A stretch of 64,000 nt of DNA from Rhynochetos jubatus. Lineage: Eukaryota; Chordata; Aves; Eurypygiformes; Rhynochetidae. The position numbers and the translations under genes are program-made. Location of the stretch: assembly GCA_027574665.1 (NCBI GenBank), contig CM050662.1, forward strand, positions 4,246,501-4,310,500. The letters are read 5' to 3'. Numbering within the stretch: position 1 is the stretch's first letter; every line of letters starts with the position of its first letter. Under the pieces are notes generated by a model that was not told the origin of the DNA, did no database searches, and worked only from the letters and a program-made list of their open reading frames with translations. Below are positions 28,101 through 40,116 of this stretch, piece after piece.

Positions 28101-30939
28101 AATAAACTTACCAAACCCCTCATTTTTCACCCATCTTCTTAGCCCTCGCCTTGGACACGTCAGTCAGTCCTGGAAAGCTCTTCTTAGAGTCACAAGTTGC
28201 TCAGAAACAATTTTACTTTGATTTATAGATACAAGGATCTGCTCTTGCTCGTCTTGGTTTGATTATTTTTATGTTCTAATGCTTTTCTTAATTACCTTCT
28301 ACGTTCTTCTCTTTCTTTCGTACCACAGAAACTGGTTTTTCCGCCCGATTAAAAGCCCATTACAGGAACTCAAGCCCCACCTGACGGCTCGTGCCACTGT
28401 TTCAAAGACCCGCACCTGCTTCTGTAACACCTGTTGTTGCCGTGCGGTGACCATGCAGACCGCCAGCAGGAGGCCACGGATTTCCTCTTTCTTTGAGTAA
28501 ATGGAGGATTTTTGGCCTTTTTTTTGTCTTTTTTTTTTTTCCCCCAATTTTTTTTTTGCACTCCTTTCCATAGTCAGAAAACAAGCCCGACTGTACAGCT
28601 GAGTTTTGGAAAGCGCCACGTAAAACAGTATTGTGCTGGTCAGCAAATCTCCTCCCTGGGTATATTTAGACTCAGACCTGCTGATTTTTTCGCTTTGGTG
28701 TCACAAACAAGTATCTGCGGCCTTGTTTGATCTCCAGAGCGAACATCTGACTACAGGGAGAGCAAAAGCAAGCTGGATTTCGTCCCACCTTATTCTGGGT
28801 GACACCTTTGTGAGCTTGCCGAGGCCGGGGGCGTTATGCAGCGTGAAGGCCGGGGTATAATTGTCCTGCGAGTCCTTTGTTACAGGTCGTGACGTGAAGG
28901 TGGAAAGAATCCAGCTCGACCGTCAGCCCGGGTGCCCACGTTTGACAGGAAACTCCGGCGGGTGTTTTTTACACATGGAAATGGAGAGTGTGTGGGTAAG
29001 GGGCAGCGTGCCCAAGCTAGCGTTAGCATGGGGGTGCGAGTTTGGGCTTCCCAGTCCCAGTTAGAGAGACTCCAGGGCAATGGTGTGGTTGGTATTCGCT
29101 TTGTCCAGCTGTCAGGGCACATCAGAGTTTCATCCCGAGTGGGAGCAGCAGCAGATGTTTGCTGGGGAGGGAGACCTGCTGCTCCTGGTTTACGTTTTTA
29201 AATGCTATGAAAAGAGTTCAGACCTCTCAATAGGCATTGTTTTAGGCATTTTTGAATGAATAAAATACATTTCTGCTGGCATAAATGTCCTATAAAACAG
29301 GTGTGCTGCTGGTAAAGGATTTTACGCCATTTCCATTTGTTCATACTCCATTTCTTAACCATTTGGCAGAGATTTAAAAACGTAATGGAAAAAAACGCTT
29401 AGGATGAAGCTACTGCATCCAATGTCATCACAAGCAGAGTCGGTACTGCTGTGCTGTTACCCCAGACTGCTGCTTATGACGTTTTTGCTTCCAATTTCCA
29501 ACTCGGGCCCTGCTGTGTCATCAGATCGCAGCCAGTGTGCCCCTGGTGACCCAAAGCACCTGAGCTTTCAGGGTCTGGGATCCTGTAACCCCCGACGCTC
29601 ACGCTCGGTGCCTCTCCGCCGCAGTGGTAGTGGAGGGTGACAGCAAGCAGTGGTCTGCCAGCAGGATACAGGCCCTAAGGGTGGAAAAAGCCGCTCGTTG
29701 GGAAGGGTTGTGGTTAGCCAAATGGAACTGCCACCACCTTATTCAAGTGTTTCCATGTCTTGCAAATACAGCACATCTCCTCAAGCTTTTGTGTTTGGCC
29801 CTTTCTGTCTTCGTTCAGCGTAGACTGAAATTTTCCTGGCAAGGACTGTTTATTTTCCGAAGGCTGTGCCTGCCGTCAGTCTGCGTTCGGCAAATCATAC
29901 TGCTGAAGTACATCCGTGACGGATTGGATCGTCGTGTGGTACGGGGCTGGCCCGCTGAGCAGCCGGGGTAGCAAAGCAAGCAGAAACAGGGTCTCTGCTT
30001 AAAAGCACAGACACGATTGCCTGAGCGAGCAAGGCCAGGAAGGCAAGTCCTGAGGCACACGTTGGGACAGAATGGGACTTATTAAATAAAGCTGTTTACT
30101 AAATAAACAGTACAGCGTGCGGAACCAGCAGGTGATTCTGCGGATTGTAATGCTTTGCTAATTCGGTACCGTTTGCAGAAGCTGGTATTTTTCCTGCGTT
30201 CTACGTTCGTTCTGTAACACTGCTTAAGGAAAAAGCTGACCCCACTCAATAGTTTGGTCATTCTGAAAACATCATCCTGACAAGTTTCTGCGTATTCACT
30301 GTTTTATGGGGAAAGAGGTAAACACAAGTACTGTTGGTGCTTGGTGTTGTTAAACACCCCAGGTCCCATTCTCCAACCTCAAGCTCCTACAGGCTGACTT
30401 AGAACAGTCTGAAGACTCCAAGCCCCGCGTGGCAACGCCTCCGGCCGCATTACCCCACGGGCCGGGCAGGAGCTCACACAGGAACCTTTCATTTCGCAAA
30501 GTGCCGTCACGGGCTTCCACTTCTCCTGCATTTTTAACTGTCACTGTGCATAGGGCGGGCAGCGTCCAGCCCTGCCGCCAAGAAGCAGCTGGGACAGAGG
30601 TTCTGTAGCTAGCTACAAGGCCAACCAGAGGACCTGTTTTTATGAAAAGGTTACTCTTCATGAACCTGGACATAAACATTACTGTGACACTGGCAGGAGT
30701 TTGCCAGCGTAGCGCCACGACTTTTCCGACGGTTTTGAGCTCGTCCTCCTTCCCCCACAAGTATTTCTGATTTTTCGCCCAGAGAAGAGTCCTCAGGCGT
30801 GGCACAAAGGCCCATTTTCCCTGCAGGCAGGCCGAAAGGGTTTCAGAGATCCTCCCCTGTGCACCGATGCGGGAGTCTCCAAGGGACCGGATCTGTTAAC
30901 TTGCCATGTCGCTTTGCGAAAGGCCGGTGGAGCAAGAGG
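25160..30939. other. Intergenic DNA before the FBXW11 promoter, no recognised gene
   Basis: I recognise no coding exon. Notable items are a C-run near 26982-26998, T-runs near 28518-28558, and two AATAAA hexamers 17 bases apart on the + strand (30085-30090 and 30102-30107). The 151-codon minus-strand frame at 30350-30805 matches nothing I know, and several frames of that size are expected by chance in a window this long. No clear transposable element was recognised. Confidence 0.6.
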
Positions 30940-31441
30940 AGGCAGTGTGGCAGGGGAGCACAGGCCGCGCGGGCAGTGGGGTCTCAAAGGCGTTTTCTGA
31001 TGCCCTGGATCCCCCCGAAGCACCCCCGGCCCTTCCCTCCTCCCCAGCCAGGCACCGCCAGGCACGGGGCAGGACGGCGGCTCCAGCCTTTTGCCCGAAG
31101 CCAGCGCCCGCGGGGAGGACCCTCACCCTCACCCGCGGGAGCAAGGCGAGAGGAGGCGCCGCTGCGCTCAGCCCCGGCCCCTTCTGTCCCCCCGCCCTCT
31201 CCACGTTCAAGCTCTCCGCCCCTGTCACCCGGCCTTGGGGCCGTTTTCCCCTCACCGGCTCTAGTGCCGGTGCCGCTCCCCACGAGCGACCCAGGGGACG
31301 CCGGGAGCGGTTAGACCCCGCGGCGGTTGCTACGCATGCCGGTGCCGCCGTGCGTCGGGTCGGGCCGGCAGAGGCTCCGCAGGGCCCAGCCGGGAGAGGC
31401 GGGACCGCTGCACCCCCAGCACGCCCCGCGCGCGCCGCGGA

Positions 31442-31460
31442 GCACGCCGGGAGTTGTGGT
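31442..31460 (+). promoter_or_regulatory. ZNF143/THAP11-type promoter motif (imperfect)
   Basis: The 19 bases GCACGCCGGGAGTTGTGGT match the reverse form of the ZNF143 (Staf) / THAP11 (Ronin) consensus GCATGCTGGGARTTGTAGT at 16 of 19 positions. It lies about 200 bp upstream of the FBXW11 start codon within the CpG island, the normal setting for this motif. Confidence 0.55.
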
Positions 31461-31535
31461 CGGTTCCTGGCGGCGCCGGGCCGGGTGGCGCCGGTCTTTT
31501 TCCGTGCGCCGTGACGTTGCAGAGGACGTAGCGTA

Positions 31536-31564
31536 CGTGCGTCGGCGCGTGCGTGCGTGCGTGC
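31536..31564 (+). repeat. (GTGC)n short tandem repeat in the FBXW11 promoter/5' UTR
   Basis: CGTGCGTCGGCGCGTGCGTG continuing as GCGTGCGTGCGG forms an imperfect GTGC microsatellite just upstream of a long G-run (31567-31577). Its length could vary between individuals. Confidence 0.8.
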
Positions 31565-31662
31565 GGCCGGGGGGGGGGCGGGCGAGCGGTGGCGGCGGGG
31601 CCTGGCGGGCGCGGGGAGGCGGCGGGGGCGGGCGGGGCGCCGCGGCGGAGCTGCCCGCCGCT

Positions 31663-31707
31663 ATGGAGCCCGACTCGGTGATCGAGGACAAGACCATCGA
31701 GCTGATG
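31663..31707 (+). CDS. FBXW11: FBXW11 exon 1 coding part (residues 1-15)
   Basis: FBXW11 (beta-TrCP2, HOS) is the WD40 substrate receptor of the SCF ubiquitin ligase. It binds phosphodegrons (DSGxxS) of beta-catenin, IkappaB, and other regulators and acts in cytosol and nucleus. The exon encodes MEPDSVIEDKTIELM, the known N-terminus of the protein, and ends in phase 0 before a GTGAGT donor at 31708. The ATG has a good context (G at -3, G at +4) and sits in a CpG island, so this is the first exon. The frame stays open upstream for 109 codons from an ATG at 31336; I chose 31663 because it gives the family's start. The F-box and WD40 repeats are encoded beyond the window. Confidence 0.95.
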
Positions 31708-34700
31708 GTGAGTGGCCCCCGCCGCCCGCGCAGCCCCCTCCCCGCGCCGCCGGCGCCCCCTCCTTCTCTTCGCCCGCCGGCAGGCCCCGCCGCCGCGCCC
31801 CGGGCCTGCGGGGGTCCCGCGCCGCCGCCCCGCCGCGAAGGTGACTCTGGCCGGGCCGCCCTCAACCCCGGCCCAGCCCCGCCCGGGCGGCGGTGCCCCC
31901 GGCCCGCTCCGCTGCTCCCGTGGGGGGATCCGCTCTGCTCCCCTCCTCCCCCGCGGCCGGCCGTTGGTCCTCCCGGCGCAGGCCGGGGCGCGACGAGCGC
32001 TTCCATCTCGTTAGGAAGGAACACGTAGGAACAATGAAACCGCACCAGAAGGCAGAGCCCTGGGAGGCGCGGAAAGTCGCGCCCGGTCCGCGGGTGATGC
32101 GGGCACGCTGCAAAAACCGAAACCGAAATGCCCCGGCGCACAGCGGCCGTGCGGGACTCGCGCTCCCGCCGTCCCCCCATCCCGAGCTGCAGCGCCGTGT
32201 TTCCGCCGGGGCCTCCCCGCGCCTCCCCCCCCGCCAGCCGGCCCCGCCGGCCCCCCTGCCGCCCGCCCGGGGCCCGCCCCGGTGGCAGTTGGAGAGGCTG
32301 GCGGGCCCGGGGAGAGGGGGGCGGATTGAAGCGTCCAGGGTGGAGGATTTGGGGTCCTCTAGCAGCGGTGTCGCTCGGATCGGGGCTGGGGCAGCTCCCG
32401 TCTTCCCGGCGCAGCACCGGTGCTGGAGCTCCGGTCCAGCGAACGCGGTATTATTCAACTAGCCCTAATTAGCGTATTTGTTACACTTCCTAATTAACGC
32501 TTACGCCGCTAAATTGAGGCTAATGGAGAGGCGGCCAGGTGGAAGCAATAGAAATAGGCGTTTTTTTTAATATAAGTAAATCTCAGATCTTTGTAGCCAA
32601 ACGTTAGAGGACCCTAACGTTACTGCCTTGAGGGATGAGTCAAATTAAGTTAGGACCCGAGAGAGAATAACAGTAATCACTGAGTATCTTCTAATTCATT
32701 TGCCATAAGCAGAATTTGCTTTCACATACAAAATCCCATGCAGCATTGAGGGGTAAATTGCAGAAATTTGCTTTCAAGGCACTCTGAAGGTGAGCTGGGT
32801 TCAGTGGAGACGTGAAATGGGTTTTTTAGCCTGTGGAGTTCTTGCTAAGCTACCTGGCGTGGAAAATACGAACTTCCCTCGGGTGTTGTCTGCTCTCAGG
32901 CAGCAGAAAAGCAAAAACAAAAAAAGGGAACCCCAAACAGCCTTTGTGATTCTTTCTGTATTTGTTTCCAATCGCTGAGGCCAGTGGCTTAAAAGCTGTT
33001 CTTAGCGAGCTTCCGTTCGTATTGATTCAGTGATCTTGCACTTCAACGTGGGTGACATCAGAACTGTTTCTGCATCAGCGGACTGCAGCAGGGAGGCTAA
33101 AGGCTGGGGGCAGCTGCGCGGGGCTCCGTTACCGGATGAGTCGCCTACAGAAATGATGTCTGCTGCGTTTCCGAGGTGTAAAGTGAGTTCTAGGGGCTTT
33201 TTTCCTGCCTGGAACAGAGGGTTACTAATACCCCTCAGCCCCGGTGATGTGTCGTGCTAAAATAGCATTTGAGGCTACGTTTGCCTTGTTCAGCTTTCTT
33301 GTGGGTTTGTTTTTTTGTGAATGCTCTCACTTTTTAGTAGTCTCTTTTATTTGGGGCCAAACTGTTAGCAGGCAGAAGCAGATGTAACTCTTGCTGATAA
33401 TTGTTGTACCCTCTTTTTACAGTTGCACCTGGGAAATGTGCTAATCGATACAAACATCAATGGGGTTACTCAGGTTTTTATTACATGTTAGGAGATTTCA
33501 GAAACAAATTTTTCTCTTTCACAAGAAATCAATAAATATAAAAATTTAATAAGGTGAACAATGAATTCTGTAGCTTCCAGTAGAAAATGGTACTCTGTAA
33601 AATGTAGTTGAATCTAATTTCCACCGTAGCGAAAGCTTCCATAAAACCACTTGTGTTTGAGTGTAAACGTTTCACTAAAGTCTTGGAAAGTCGTTCCTAA
33701 TTGAAGGCTTGGCTTGGAGGCTTTGCCTTCTTGTGTGTTGTAGATAAGAGTCTCCGGAAGATTTGTTTAAATACACAAAGCAGAAGCTGTATTGACAGAG
33801 TTTTCGGTCAGTGATTTCATTATTACACGCAAACTCTTGTATCTGTCGTTAATGCTGGCGGCAAACATCCCAAAACCAGGGATCATCATCGGGTGTCAGG
33901 CTCAGTGGGATGCTTTTCTTCTGAAGAATGTTACTGTTTACTAAAAGCGGGGAGGTTTATGCGTCTCTTGGGTACAGGAGATGGGTTTTGGTGCGCTTCG
34001 GGTACTCGATCACTACCCTCCGGTGCCAAGGGTGAACCTGTAGTAAGTACAGGAGCGCGTGTATGATGCAGAAGTTCTGAGGGGCAAATACAAAATAATT
34101 CTGACTGGCTGATAAACAAGAGATAATGTGTCAACATGTTAATTGCACAGAAATTTCAGAACGTGCTGTTCTAGCCCTCAACTTCACGGGAGAGATCATT
34201 TGCACTTATTTAAAGAAAAATCAGTCATGGAAATAATACTGTTCTATTTTTAAAGCTGGAATCTAAGAGAAGTATGTTAAGGTTTCGGAGTGGCAACTTT
34301 CATTTGCCGTATGAAGTTTTAGCGAGTGTTCCGAAGTCACTGTATCTTTCAGGACAGCTTAAGGCTTACTTTTGTAAATCATGTCATCTAGCCATTTTAA
34401 CGGTGATGAGCCATTGATTTAGTGATGACATTTCATGGCTTTCATTTGCAGATGGTATCTACCTCGACAGACAAGACGCCCATGGCCTGTAGAGGTGATT
34501 ACAGGTCCTCAAAGTTTAGCTGTGTGGTGGCTACAGGAAGTCCAGATTTAGGCTAGCAGCGTGTCTGATGGGGTTGTTGTTAGTTTAGATACCTTCGTAC
34601 TTAATGCTGCCTCAGTTAAATGCTCGTGAGTGGGCAAACTATTAGAAAATGAGTAGTAAGGAGGTAATCCAGAACAGATGGAAGGCCAGCTGCAGTGATT

Positions 34701-34823
34701 GAAGGGGCTCTTTCTTCCCCTGGTTTTGATTTTCTCTGTGAAATTAGATAACTGTAATCTTTTTGCTCTTCTGAAGAACCACACTTTGTTCTTTAAGGTG
34801 AAGTACCAGGATCAGTACTTTGT

Positions 34824-34856
34824 GATACAGGTTGAGTTGTGTATACAACCTGTATC
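34824..34856 (+). repeat. 11-bp perfect inverted repeat, 11-base loop, in FBXW11 intron 1
   Basis: GATACAGGTTG (34824-34834) pairs with CAACCTGTATC (34846-34856). A second small inverted repeat (AAGTAC at 34801-34806 with GTACTT at 34815-34820) lies directly upstream, so two stem-loops stand next to each other. Confidence 0.75.
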
Positions 34857-37800
34857 GTTCAGTCGCATCAAACCTGTTACACGCATTTGCCTGCAATACC
34901 TGCTAAAAGCTTTGTGCCTTTCATTTTCTCAGGAAGCTTCGTGGAACTGTACTTTCATTTTCTCAGCAGACTTTCAAAGTAGGGGGTGATTAGCTTCTTA
35001 GTTGGTATTAAAGTGGCTGGGAAAGAACACATACATTTGGCAAATAGGGTTTTTGTACAGGTTAAAATGTTACGCGTTTATGGGATGAACTGTGTGCAGT
35101 GTAAGATGTGTATACTGTTAAAAAAAAAAAATCTGTTGCTCCCAGGTTCTTGTACACACCTACGGGAAATGGTTACTGAAGCCAAAAGCCAGCTGTGTGT
35201 AAATTCTCACACTTACTGAGCTGATTATCGTCTGTCTGTCCACTGTGTCCTTGATGCGCATGTTCATCTCCAAACACAGATCCCTCTGCTGCAGAGTTGG
35301 CAGTTTAAAGGCAGTGTAACACCGCTCCGTGGTAGTAGCCTGGAAGGGTTATGCAAGGATCATGCCTAGGAATAAAACTGCAAAGCAGTCGTTTATACCG
35401 TATTATCATTTGTATCTTAAAATTACATACATGGAAAATATTCTTCCTGATGTACTACCTTCACCGTATAGAACGTCTCTGTCTCTCAGAAGTGTCCAGT
35501 GTTTAAGTGCCTCTGTAAATAATAAATGAAGAACTATAATTGAATATCTTGCCAAACGTATTTCAGTTTCTCCTGGCGGAACTTTGATGTGAGCTGAAGG
35601 TTTTCAGATTCAGAAGGTAACAATCTCAGAATAAAGTACTGCGTGTCGGCATAGGCAGCAGCGTCTTCTGTAGATCATGCCAGCGGTACCTGGAGTTCCT
35701 TGGGTTAGTGCAACTGGAGATTGCTGCGCCCCCAAACTATTTAAAGCTTTACAGTGCAAAATAAATCTTAGATTCTGTTTGGAAACTAAAATACAGCTGC
35801 TGTATATATCTCAGCAGGGCTGTAAGGCTCTGGCTTTTTTCTGCCCTGTCTCCATCATGCGAGCCAAGCAAGCAGTTACCGTTTTTGTGAATTCTTTCCC
35901 ACATGTTCTTAGAGGGATCTTTCAAGGAGTTTCCTTTTGTAGCGACAGAGATACAGATGGACTAGGCAAGGATCATCTTTGCATCTGGAACAAAGGAGGT
36001 ACTGTTGTAGTTCAGCTGTGACTGGTTCTTAATCAAAGGCTGGGAGTAGATGGAGAGTTAGCAAGACGTTTGTAAACCTGTGTGTAAAGGAGTTGTGCTT
36101 TCTTCAGTAGGATAACAATCTGCTTGCTTTGCAGTTATCTTTTTTTAATCTTCAGTTGCTAATTTAGCAGGGCTGAGAGCTGCATGGCAGACGATAAAGC
36201 ATGCAGGCGATGGCATGCTGGGCAGTTGCATGCGTGGGGGGGAAGGAAATGGCTTGAGCAGATATCTGAAGAGGTGGGGGGTAGATGGCTGTTAGGAAGG
36301 CACAGATGAATGAGCCTTTGGGGCAGGGGATGTAAGATCTGTGCTGCTGCACAGGCAATCAGAGTGACAGTCACATTTCAGAGAGTGCCTGTGAGAGGAA
36401 GGATGCAAATACAAAGAGAATAGATTGCTGTGACTTTGGCAGTGGTGCAGAAAATGGGAAGAGCTTAAGAAAATGAATTAGACCCGGGCAACTGCATCTA
36501 GAGCCAGCAGAGTGATGATGAAATGAGCGAAGTGGACGAAGTGGAAAGCTCTGTCTTTTGGGAAGGGTTAGATGAAACAATAGGGTGATTTAGGAAATGG
36601 GGTAGCAGGGGAAGAAGGAGAATACAAAGATGTAGAAGAGAGGTTATAACGAAAAATGTTATCTGAACCTTGTGTGGTCATTGTGGCAGCAGCCGTCGGT
36701 TTGTACAGGTGAAGGAAAACCTCAGATGCTCCGTTTGAAGGGAAAATTCTGTAACTACATTTCTTTGAGTTCTTGGTAGAAAGAAGTTAGAGTTTCTTCG
36801 GGAGGCTAAATGCTGATGTTTCACCAGAGCCTTTCCAAATCTCATTTGAGATTAGGAGACTCTTTTTGCCTCACAACCTGGTTAAATTTTCTAACGTCGC
36901 TCAATTCTCCAGCCTTTGCCCCGGCGCCGAGCGAGTGAGCTGTTGGGAGGAAGTTCCCTGCTGCCCGAAGCGCGTGCCCAGCTGCCGGGGGTGCGCACCG
37001 CTGGCTAGTTCTCAGGGTGATGTGTGGACTGCGAGCCCTGCCTTGGGGCTGGGAGGACCTGAACCGTGCTCGTAAATCCGGTGTCCAGGTGTGGGTGTGG
37101 AATGAGATGGCACCTCTGCAGGCATGCTGGTGTGTGTGCCAGCTGCCCGCTCTGCCGTGCTATTGGCTTGCTCCTTTTAAAAGTTGTGAAGCACATGTAT
37201 GCCGTTTCTGCCTTTCAGACCCTGCTGACGGTACCCCTTAGAGTTGTTGAACGTTGCTAAAAATTCGGGTCACCGATGAGCGTTGCAAGCAGCGCCTCGG
37301 CAAAACAAACTGCCTTGTTACCAGCTGTACCCTTAGAGACTCAGGAATGTTCTTTGAAGGATGGATGTACTTTTTCATTCCGTGTATGTTTTCTAAAACG
37401 CCTTCGCTCCTTGTTAAATCGACTTGATGTACGTCTTTTGATGCGCTGTGTTGTACTGCTGTGGAGTTTGGAGGTCACCGTTGCTTTGGCATTTTCAGCT
37501 TCATCTTCCTGTGCTGCTTGTGGAGTGCTTGTGCAGCAGCGTGCAAAGCGAGACTGCTGATGGGCTTAAAATGAAATGGATGTTGCAGCAAACGTGCCAA
37601 TGCAAGAAGAATGATGTGTGGGAGAGTCTAGGAGACCGTGGTTATAAAAGGGCTGCTCTGTGACAAGTAATTTTTTGTTGTGAGGGAGAAAATAAATAGA
37701 AGGGATGTGAGAATATTTACTGGGTTGTTTAAACTAATGCTGATTAATAACGATACTTACGTTGCAGCTTTGCTCTGGCAATGTCGTCTTTATACTAATG

Positions 37801-40116
37801 CTGCTGTTTACCTTATGTAATCTGATTTCTCGGTTTGATTTTTCATAGTATTGGTAGTACTTCATTATTCCCAGAAAATCCACTTTTTCTGAAAAATCCC
37901 TTCCTTTCCCCAGTTTATTGGTGTATTTGAGCTCAGCGGTGTGACATCTGACAGCCTACTCCGTTTGCCTGTACGACTTTCACACGTTCCCCAGTTTGAA
38001 CAGTGCACGGCCGAGACCAGATAATGCAAAAATAACGCAATGCCATTTGTATTTGAACACCACAGAAGCACTGACTCTCTTTGGAAACATAATTTGCTTC
38101 TCGTTCAGACTGTATTAACAATGGGAGCGTTTGAAGGCACGTTTCTTCATTGCTTTGTTAACCCCAGTCCCCTCAGGAGTTGCATCCCTGTTCTACCTCA
38201 GGAAGTTAACGTTTTTCTTTGGGATCAAAGAGTAGTGCAGCTTCCTGGGCCCATTCTTCCATACGAATATGGACCAAAATTTGTGAGTTGGAGGTAGGTA
38301 CCTACTTGCAAGGAATAGGGACTGATGTGCTTTCTGGGTCAACTGCTAAAAGCAGCTTTTCTTGTCAACTTCTAGCTGTGGCAGTGCTACAAGATTTGTT
38401 CACCATCTTAGAGGAGAAACACAACTATAGATTGAGAGTTAGGAGCTGCGGGACTGTGTTCCGTGCTCCACGCCGTTGAGAAGCTCTTGAATACGGAGTT
38501 TTGTTACAAAAGAAGTGGTGACCACTTGCGTTCTTTGCCTTTTTGTGAGGTGTATGTTTGTATCGTCGTGTGAGGCATCCTGACAGACCTTGTTCAAATC
38601 TTCTTTTCAGTAACACCAATTTAAAAACTTGAGACAAAAATGCATAGCAGCTTTCTGAAAATCTATACTCGGAATCTGTTTGCAAAATGTAAGCTACAGG
38701 TACAGCTTGTATTTGATAGAGAATCTTTTGAGCCATTCTGTTTGGGCAGCAAAGGACTGGCTAGGGCGACTTGATATCCAGGGGGTCGTCATCACTCCAG
38801 TACTTCTCGAGACAAAATCAGTGCTGTAACTCTTGCAAATACTTCCAAGGAATGCCCTCCTGGTGAAGTGTCTCTCCTTCCACCATCCTCCTGGCTCTCT
38901 TGTGACTTAGCAAGTTAGTACGTTTATATAATTTTGATAGCTGCCTTCTTACTGAGCTATATTGTACTCTTAAAATTCTGAGTCATATGCCTTGACATCT
39001 TATCACTTGCCTTGGCAGCCTTAAAAACCGTAGATTGGACACAGTATCAGGCTTACAGTGCTGTTTGTCCTTGAAATGGCGCCCTGTAATCCACTATGGC
39101 TTTACCAGGGATAGGAAAACAGAATGTCGTCCCACGACGAAGACGTTCCTTTCTTCGCATAGCTGTGGGCAGTCAGGGGCATGACTGACCTCATTGACAG
39201 AGTTTCCTGGCACAGCTGTGAACAGTGGCAGTTTCTCCCACCCTTTTCCAAGCTGCAGGTGCTCCGAGATGTGAGACGGTTGTGGAGGCTGAAGAACTCT
39301 TGGCTTAGCTCTCCAGAGCAGTTGGAGAGCAGAGGGAAGGGTGAGAGGCAGCTGTGTCTTGCTCTTCTGTGGATGTTGCAGCATCATGTTCTAGAACATG
39401 CTGCCCTTGCTTCTGACTGCTGTAGGGAAGTTTAGTAGGCCATATCTCAAACTTTTTGAAGATCTGACTGGAAGGTGCACAGTCTCTAGGATCCTCTTTG
39501 TTACACACGTAGTGTGGGCTTTCTGCAGACTCCCTCCTCTTAGGTGTTATTGTTAAAGCTGCTTTAAATTAGTCACACTCAAAGCGTACTGCTGAAAGGG
39601 CTGGATGAAGGCCTTTCATCATCTTGCTCAGTAAGAGGTCACCTTTTCTTGTGTCAGGAGTAGCATGCCTTGGCTTGCTCTCTTCTAGACTGTTTTCCAG
39701 AGAGACAGCGATACTGAAAATGTACAGAATTCACTGCTGTCATTCAGGTCAGAAGCGCCTTGAAGCCATCCAGCTTTGAGCTGCAGACATGTACGGTGAG
39801 TCGGATCATTTTGAGTCTGGAAACAGGGATATAATCATTGCAGTGAAATGCTTTAGAGCATGTATATGGCAAATTAGGAGAAGCGTATTGGACTGGTTTG
39901 AAAACCTGTGTGTTACTGGCGGTTCATTGGGCAGGCTTGTGAGGTGTCTGCTGGCGGTTGACGCTTTAGCATTCACTTCATTATTTGCATTGTAGTTTCT
40001 TCTCATCTTCCTTAAGCTTTGCCAAGTGAGTGGCAGCCCCATAACATTTGTTGTTCGTCGGGTGACTCAGGGCAGGGGAAAGCAATTTTGTGTCCGTAAA
40101 TCAGTTTCTTTGACTT

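Larger units (their letters stand above)
30940..32450 (+). promoter_or_regulatory. FBXW11: CpG island promoter of FBXW11
   Basis: This is the densest CpG region of the window, extending on both sides of FBXW11 exon 1 and ending abruptly in AT-rich DNA near 32,455. It lacks an obvious TATA box and has GC boxes, a CRE-like TGACGT (31512-31517), a GTGC tandem stretch, GCGGGGGCG (31622-31630; an EGR/SP-type site) and a ZNF143-like motif. This is a housekeeping-type promoter with dispersed starts; the exact start sites cannot be read from the sequence. Long frames through it (368 codons on the minus strand) are GC artefacts. Confidence 0.88.

Noticed and set aside
28279..28500. Short Cys-rich frame (TCFCNTCCC) in the intergenic region
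   Set aside because: The cysteine cluster is a chance feature of one short frame, with no start context, splice signals or conserved surroundings to support a gene.
30350..30805. 151-codon minus-strand frame
   Set aside because: No family recognised. A rough estimate for random DNA of this length gives a few frames of at least 150 codons, so it needs no gene to explain it.
18456..30939. EGR1 or STK10 coding sequence expected from human gene order
   Set aside because: Neither the EGR1 zinc fingers nor any kinase exon is visible on either strand.
31311..32417. 368-codon open frame on the minus strand, the longest in the window
   Set aside because: It lies wholly in the FBXW11 CpG island, where high GC removes stop codons. 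The translation is low-complexity Pro/Arg/Gly/Ala, and the real exon 1 is on the other strand.
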